Source: Cannabis sativa
Lineage: Eukaryota; Streptophyta; Magnoliopsida; Rosales; Cannabaceae
Assembly (NCBI RefSeq): GCF_029168945.1
Contig: NC_083605.1
Coordinates: forward strand, 30,951,280 to 31,015,279
DNA: 64,000 nt
Reading direction: 5' to 3'
Part shown: one piece after another, positions 60,313 through 64,000 of the stretch
Layout: every line of letters starts with the position of its first letter
Position numbering within the stretch: the stretch's first letter is position 1
Made by a program: the position numbers and the translations under genes
Notes under the pieces: model-generated
Databases searched by the model: none
What the model was told of the DNA's origin: nothing
The model's input: the letters and a program-made list of their open reading frames with translations, nothing else

Positions 60313-60508
60313 TGTTGATATAGGTAGTACCAATCAATCCATTTAAACTCTCTTCAACTTTGCAGTCCCATACCTACACAGTCTCAGAATCATCCCACTT
60401 GACCTTCCCCAGGTGATGTGGGATTGCACAACTTACCCGGTATTTCTCCTTACGGATCACGAGACTACTGACTGTCACAGTCTAGATCCTGGTAAAATAT
60501 TTCCAACA

Positions 60509-61262
60509 ACTGGTATGAGAGCCATGGTAATGATTTACTTTCATGAAATATGAATTAAAACGATGATATATGTTGATTTGGATGGTTTCATGTTGATCTG
60601 TGTGTTATATGATGATTGATTGATGCTTGTGAAATTTTATGAAAAATAATTAAATTTTCGTTTCTGGAATTATTTTAATTGGATAGTTTGGAAAACATTA
60701 AGCAAATTACTTTTTTACAGAACTCAATTTCGATTTTATTTGAATTGGTTATGATTTTTTGAAGATTTGAAAAAATCGGGGGTGGTGACACACACTTGTG
60801 TTGGCGGCCATTTGGCCATGCTGGCAGCACCCTTTGTGCGCCCAAGCAGCCCCTTCCGCCCAAGGATGTGCACCTGGATTGTGTGCTTTGCATACCGTCC
60901 GTACAGCTCAAAGTTTTTTTCGTTTTTCTTCGATTTTTCATGCTATTTCATGGAATTAACTTCCGATTTTTTGTGTAGTTTTGTATTTTGATTTTTACTT
61001 TTCATATTTTAAATCTAATTATCAGAAATAAATTAATTTGATTTTTGAAAACTAATTTTAGATATTAGTGTAATTTGAATTTGAAAATTGGTAAAAATCT
61101 TTTTTTGCTTACTTCTTTTCTTATTTTTTAAAATTTGATTATTTTATCTTATTTTTAAATCTAAGGTCAGATATTAAATTCCTTTTATAAAATATTCTAT
61201 TTTAAGTAGTTTGACCTTATTTAGATTTAAAATAAGATTACTATAATCATGGTATTTTAACC
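60509..61262 (+). mobile_element. Copia element D: primer site and truncated leader
   Basis: Primer site TGGTATGAGAGCC at 60511-60523 is one base from consensus, the best preserved among the copia copies here. The leader follows the K/F sequence for about 750 bp, includes its own variable GC-rich block (60778-60910), and breaks off at about 61262 where element E begins. No gene. Confidence 0.78.
60778..60910 (+). other. GC-rich variable block in D leader
   Basis: GC-rich 130 bp with the inverted pair GGCGGCCATTTGGCCATGC near 60805, ending in the CATACCGTCCGTACA string shared with F. Otherwise unlike the blocks of C and F. Confidence 0.7.
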
Positions 61263-61640
61263 AATATCGCGTCCCTTCCGATGCATACTCCATCCATCCA
61301 ACCCGAGCTTTACTTTAACCAATGCTCGGAAAGAACATAGCACTTCTCCAAATGCAAGTAAACTCGTTGTAGATTATCATATCAAGAAAATCCCTATGTC
61401 CTTGATAAATCTAGGAAACTTTATTCACATAGTCATGTTTACTTTCCAATGTGTTGACGTACAATAAATACAGGATCAAGTATGTGAAAAGGGTTTCCGT
61501 ATGAATTTATACATTATGTACATATAATCATGAAATAAATCATGTGAACCATGCAACATTAAATGTTATTTCGATCTATATTAATAAGTAAATCTCGATT
61601 ATATTGAAATGAGTTTTATTTAGTGGCATAAAACCCAACA
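61263..61640 (-). mobile_element. Copia element E: 3' LTR, truncated
   Basis: On the minus strand the LTR starts at 61640 (TGTTGGGTTTTATGCC) and is followed for about 380 bp; the rest is lost at the junction with D. Closest to the K type. Small insertions relative to sister copies (for example AGTGGCAT for AGGGCAT) are frequent. Confidence 0.85.
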
Positions 61641-64000
61641 AACTCCCACTTGCACTAATATAAAACAAAAAGTGCATTTCAAATAATCTCTAACACCTTG
61701 ATATACAAATCAAGTGTAGTAGTAGTAAACTCCTCGTAATAGGATCCGAAAGGCTGAATTAAACACAACCTTTTCTCCCACCATTACTCTTCCTTCAATC
61801 ACAAAATCATTGATAATGTGAAATTCCTCTCTATATGTCTACTCTCTTGGGATATCGGATTTCATACCTTTGGCAACTACTTTTGGTTAATCAAAGAAAT
61901 TAACACTAGTAGTTTAAGGTAATTTGGAATGGTGCCAAAGATGTATAGAACTTCTTCTTAGACTCAATAAGTACCTAAGCAGCTTTAACATTCGGGGCCT
62001 CTCTCTGCACCTGGTGACTTCGTATAGGTTTTTACACTTCTCCAAAATAACTATTCCACCCCCAGAGTAACCACCATCTTATCGTAAAGACTTTCTAGCA
62101 CAAAGGCAAAATTTCGAACTTGATACACAGAAGCCTAAGAAGTTTTAAAACACACCCTTATGTAATTAAATATATAGTTCATCTTCTTAATCTTAAGATT
62201 TACTGGATTGTCTTCCAATGTTCTTCTCCCGGATTGTTCTGATCCATACTCATTACTCCCACTCAACAAAGCAGGTGTCCGGTCTAAGGCATACAAAAGC
62301 ATATCTAAGACCTCTCACCGTTGATATAAGAAATTCTTTCATGGCTTTATCTTTTCTGGAATAGTTAAGACTTTTCCTTAGATAATGTGTCTATACCTAA
62401 GTGTTGTGAAGTTTCTATAGATTGCCATTAGAAAGAAAATGCTTTCCTAAAGCATCTCACTAAAGTAAGTTGCTTGCATTAGAGTAAGTAATTACCAGGT
62501 ATAACACAAGCCATAGGTTTAGATAAACTCAAACCTATAATACTAGGAGCAGGAAGTTTTGTTAAGTCCATTGAATAGACTTATAAACTTAAAATTTCCT
62601 TTTATGTCGTAACAGAAAACTTTAGGTTATTCCATGTGAAATGGATTAAAACCATAGTTCTATTGGCTTTTTCTTAGTTTCTTATCTCGACAATCCATTA
62701 CTTGTTTAAACTCACAATGGATTTTAATCACTAGTGTCTCCCAAGTCATAAGAAGGTGAGTTCCTCAGAAACTCTCCCACTACGACAAGGTACCGTGAAT
62801 TATGTCGAAGAAAACTAAATGGTATTGATTACCCTCTTTGGCCAGGATAAGACAGACAGAGGCAAGGGATCATCATATGCTATATAAGATGATAGAACAC
62901 TCTTTGGAATCAAGAAAAATATCTCCTTTATTTACTACTTGTTTCTCGTACTTAGTTTAATATCTTGCAAGAGTATTAAGTCAACAAACACTTTCTTATC
63001 TATCATTACAATGGGATGGTCCACCCCTAATCACTTACAATAGCTAACAAACCATGGTTAATGGGCTCTAGCTTTTCTTAAGATTTTGATTAGGTCATCC
63101 ATGAATCTAGTACGATTTACATTAAGTATACAACCATTACATCAGAATGATGTAATGTATGTATATTTAATGTAAATCATTACAGATTCATGGATGACCT
63201 AATCAAAATCTTGTTAGAACCAAGCACCATGGTTTGTTAGCTATTGTAAGTGATTAGGGTGGACCATCCCATTGTCAATAGAAAAGTAGTATTTGTTTGA
63301 ACAAACACTTTCTTATCTATTGACAATGGGATGGTCCACCCCTAATCACTTACAATAGCTAACAAACCATGGTTAACAGTTCTAGCTTTTCTTAAGATTT
63401 TGATTAGGTCATCCATGAATCTAGTAATGATTTACATTAAGTATACAACCATTACATCATTCTGAAATTGTATTACCATAGAAGGACTTAGTAACCACTT
63501 CGTTAACTAATCATCAACATGCAACTCGAAATTTCTGTGGAGGTAAGTTTGGATATAATTCAAAAATCAAATTAATGATCTTGAAACCGCATATCTACTA
63601 ACTATTTCCTCCACCCCTATCGCTCGCAAGATCTTTAACCACTTACCTTAATGAGTCAACTATTGCAAGTAAATTAATGAAATTTTTCAAACATTTCAAA
63701 TTTCTTGCTAAAAGGTATAATCTAGAGTTATCGTTTTAAGAATACAACGAAAATCTCATATCCACCCCCGAATTCAAAATTCATCTACGAATGAGATGAA
63801 CTATTTTCTTTCAAGTGGATATAGGCATATTAATCCCTCTTAGAGATTGATCTTGTGTTAAACTCATCATGAACAAGATACAAATGCCATAGATTAATGA
63901 AAAATGTAAAGCTGTAGTCTTTTGATGATTTAGGTTTAGTTACATCAAAGAATTCTTAGAATAGTGCAAGTGGATCCCGGTCACAGAATACCTAACTCAT
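61641..64000 (-). pseudogene. Copia element E: internal pol relics (runs off right edge)
   Basis: On the minus strand, beginning with polypurine tract AAGTGGGAGTT, it contains the K/C fossils in order: RNase H tail, GGGVV-like box (about 62055), R-P-D-x-C box (about 62280), the P-Q-P linker (about 62840), and the D-R-G-G-E box (about 63605-63625). No long open frame. An inverted triplication lies at 63005-63475. Same gag-less type as C and K as far as visible. Confidence 0.75.
63005..63475. repeat. Inverted triplication (minus-plus-minus) inside E
   Basis: A segment of about 130 bp with ATGGGATGGTCCACCCCTAA, AAACCATGGTTAA and TAGGTCATCCATGAATCTAG appears three times: 63017-63144 (element orientation), 63148-63280 (inverted) and 63322-63475 (element orientation). 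The first boundary is a short palindrome, ATTACATCA-GAA-TGATGTAAT (63136-63156). The second lies near 63280, just before the near-palindrome TTTGTTTGAACAAAC. C and K have a single copy. Confidence 0.85.

Larger units (their letters stand above)
59549..60479 (-). mobile_element. Cassandra TRIM, structurally complete
   Basis: Two LTRs (59549-59974, 60047-60479) around only 72 bp of internal DNA, which holds a polypurine tract and a tRNA-Met primer site. No coding capacity. The LTRs carry a 5S rRNA-like domain, the hallmark of Cassandra. Minus orientation is shown by the primer site next to the right-hand LTR. The LTRs differ by a 7-bp indel and several substitutions, so it is not brand-new. At 931 bp it is somewhat longer than the size I recall for the family. 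Confidence 0.9.
57807..60508 (+). mobile_element. Copia element D: 5' LTR, 5'-truncated, split by Cassandra
   Basis: Lacks the first 35-40 bases of the LTR (starts ATATAATCAGATTTAC) and otherwise runs to TATTTCCAACA at 60508. TATA box at 59147-59154; the GGCCGGCC box is mutated (TGGTCGGCC). Interrupted at 59549-60479. A 5-bp duplication at the left end is not visible, so truncation or deletion joined it to G. Confidence 0.82.

Overview
The window is a block of plant repeat DNA, from a flowering plant and most likely a eudicot (species not resolvable here). It is AT-rich and filled with LTR retrotransposons. Support for a plant comes from Ty1/copia LTRs starting TGTTGGGTTTTATGCC, a Ty3/gypsy Tat-lineage element with two RNase H domains and an antisense extra gene, a Tekay/Del-like gypsy relic, a Cassandra TRIM carrying a 5S rRNA-like domain, and initiator-tRNA-Met primer sites (TGGTATCAGAGCC and decayed forms). 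I see no host single-copy gene, tRNA or CRISPR array.

Layout, left to right. Bases 1-7682 hold the 5' end of a minus-strand copia element (A): its leader and its 5' LTR, which is split by a young 4.9-kb non-coding LTR element (L, 1385-6332). A itself sits inside the gag of a plus-strand copia element (B, 7683 to about 10118). Next comes a minus-strand Tekay-like gypsy relic (G), whose left part is 10119-15180 and whose right part is 57244-57806.

G's 5' LTR was opened by a four-deep stack: copia C (15181-57238) contains gypsy-Tat H (23415-55333), whose LTR contains copia F (34355-54618), whose LTR contains copia K (35078-45204). Each of these four insertions has a matching 5-bp target duplication (AGCTC, CACAT, TTATA, TAAAC). 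With nested sequence removed, C, F and K are each about 10.1 kb. To the right lie a 5'-truncated copia (D) with a Cassandra TRIM in its LTR (59549-60479), and the 3' end of a minus-strand copia (E) running off the window.

Coding content. H is the richest element. On the minus strand it has broken gag-protease (34124-31537) and pol (31529-28168) with RT, RNase H, a second RNase H and integrase. On the plus strand, between pol and the 3' LTR, it carries a convergent three-exon gene of 649 codons (25647-27757) with its own TATA box, G-box and 5'-UTR intron. F carries the only clean copia gag in the window (50073-50939) but a ruined pol. C and K have no gag and only fossil pol, yet kept LTRs, primer site, structured leader and polypurine tract. 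This fits a family of non-autonomous elements moved in trans.

The items most worth a second look are the spliced antisense gene and its intron of three hairpins, a GC-rich block that differs from element to element at a fixed place in the copia leader, base-paired repeats with compensatory changes in the G LTR, and an inverted triplication in E.
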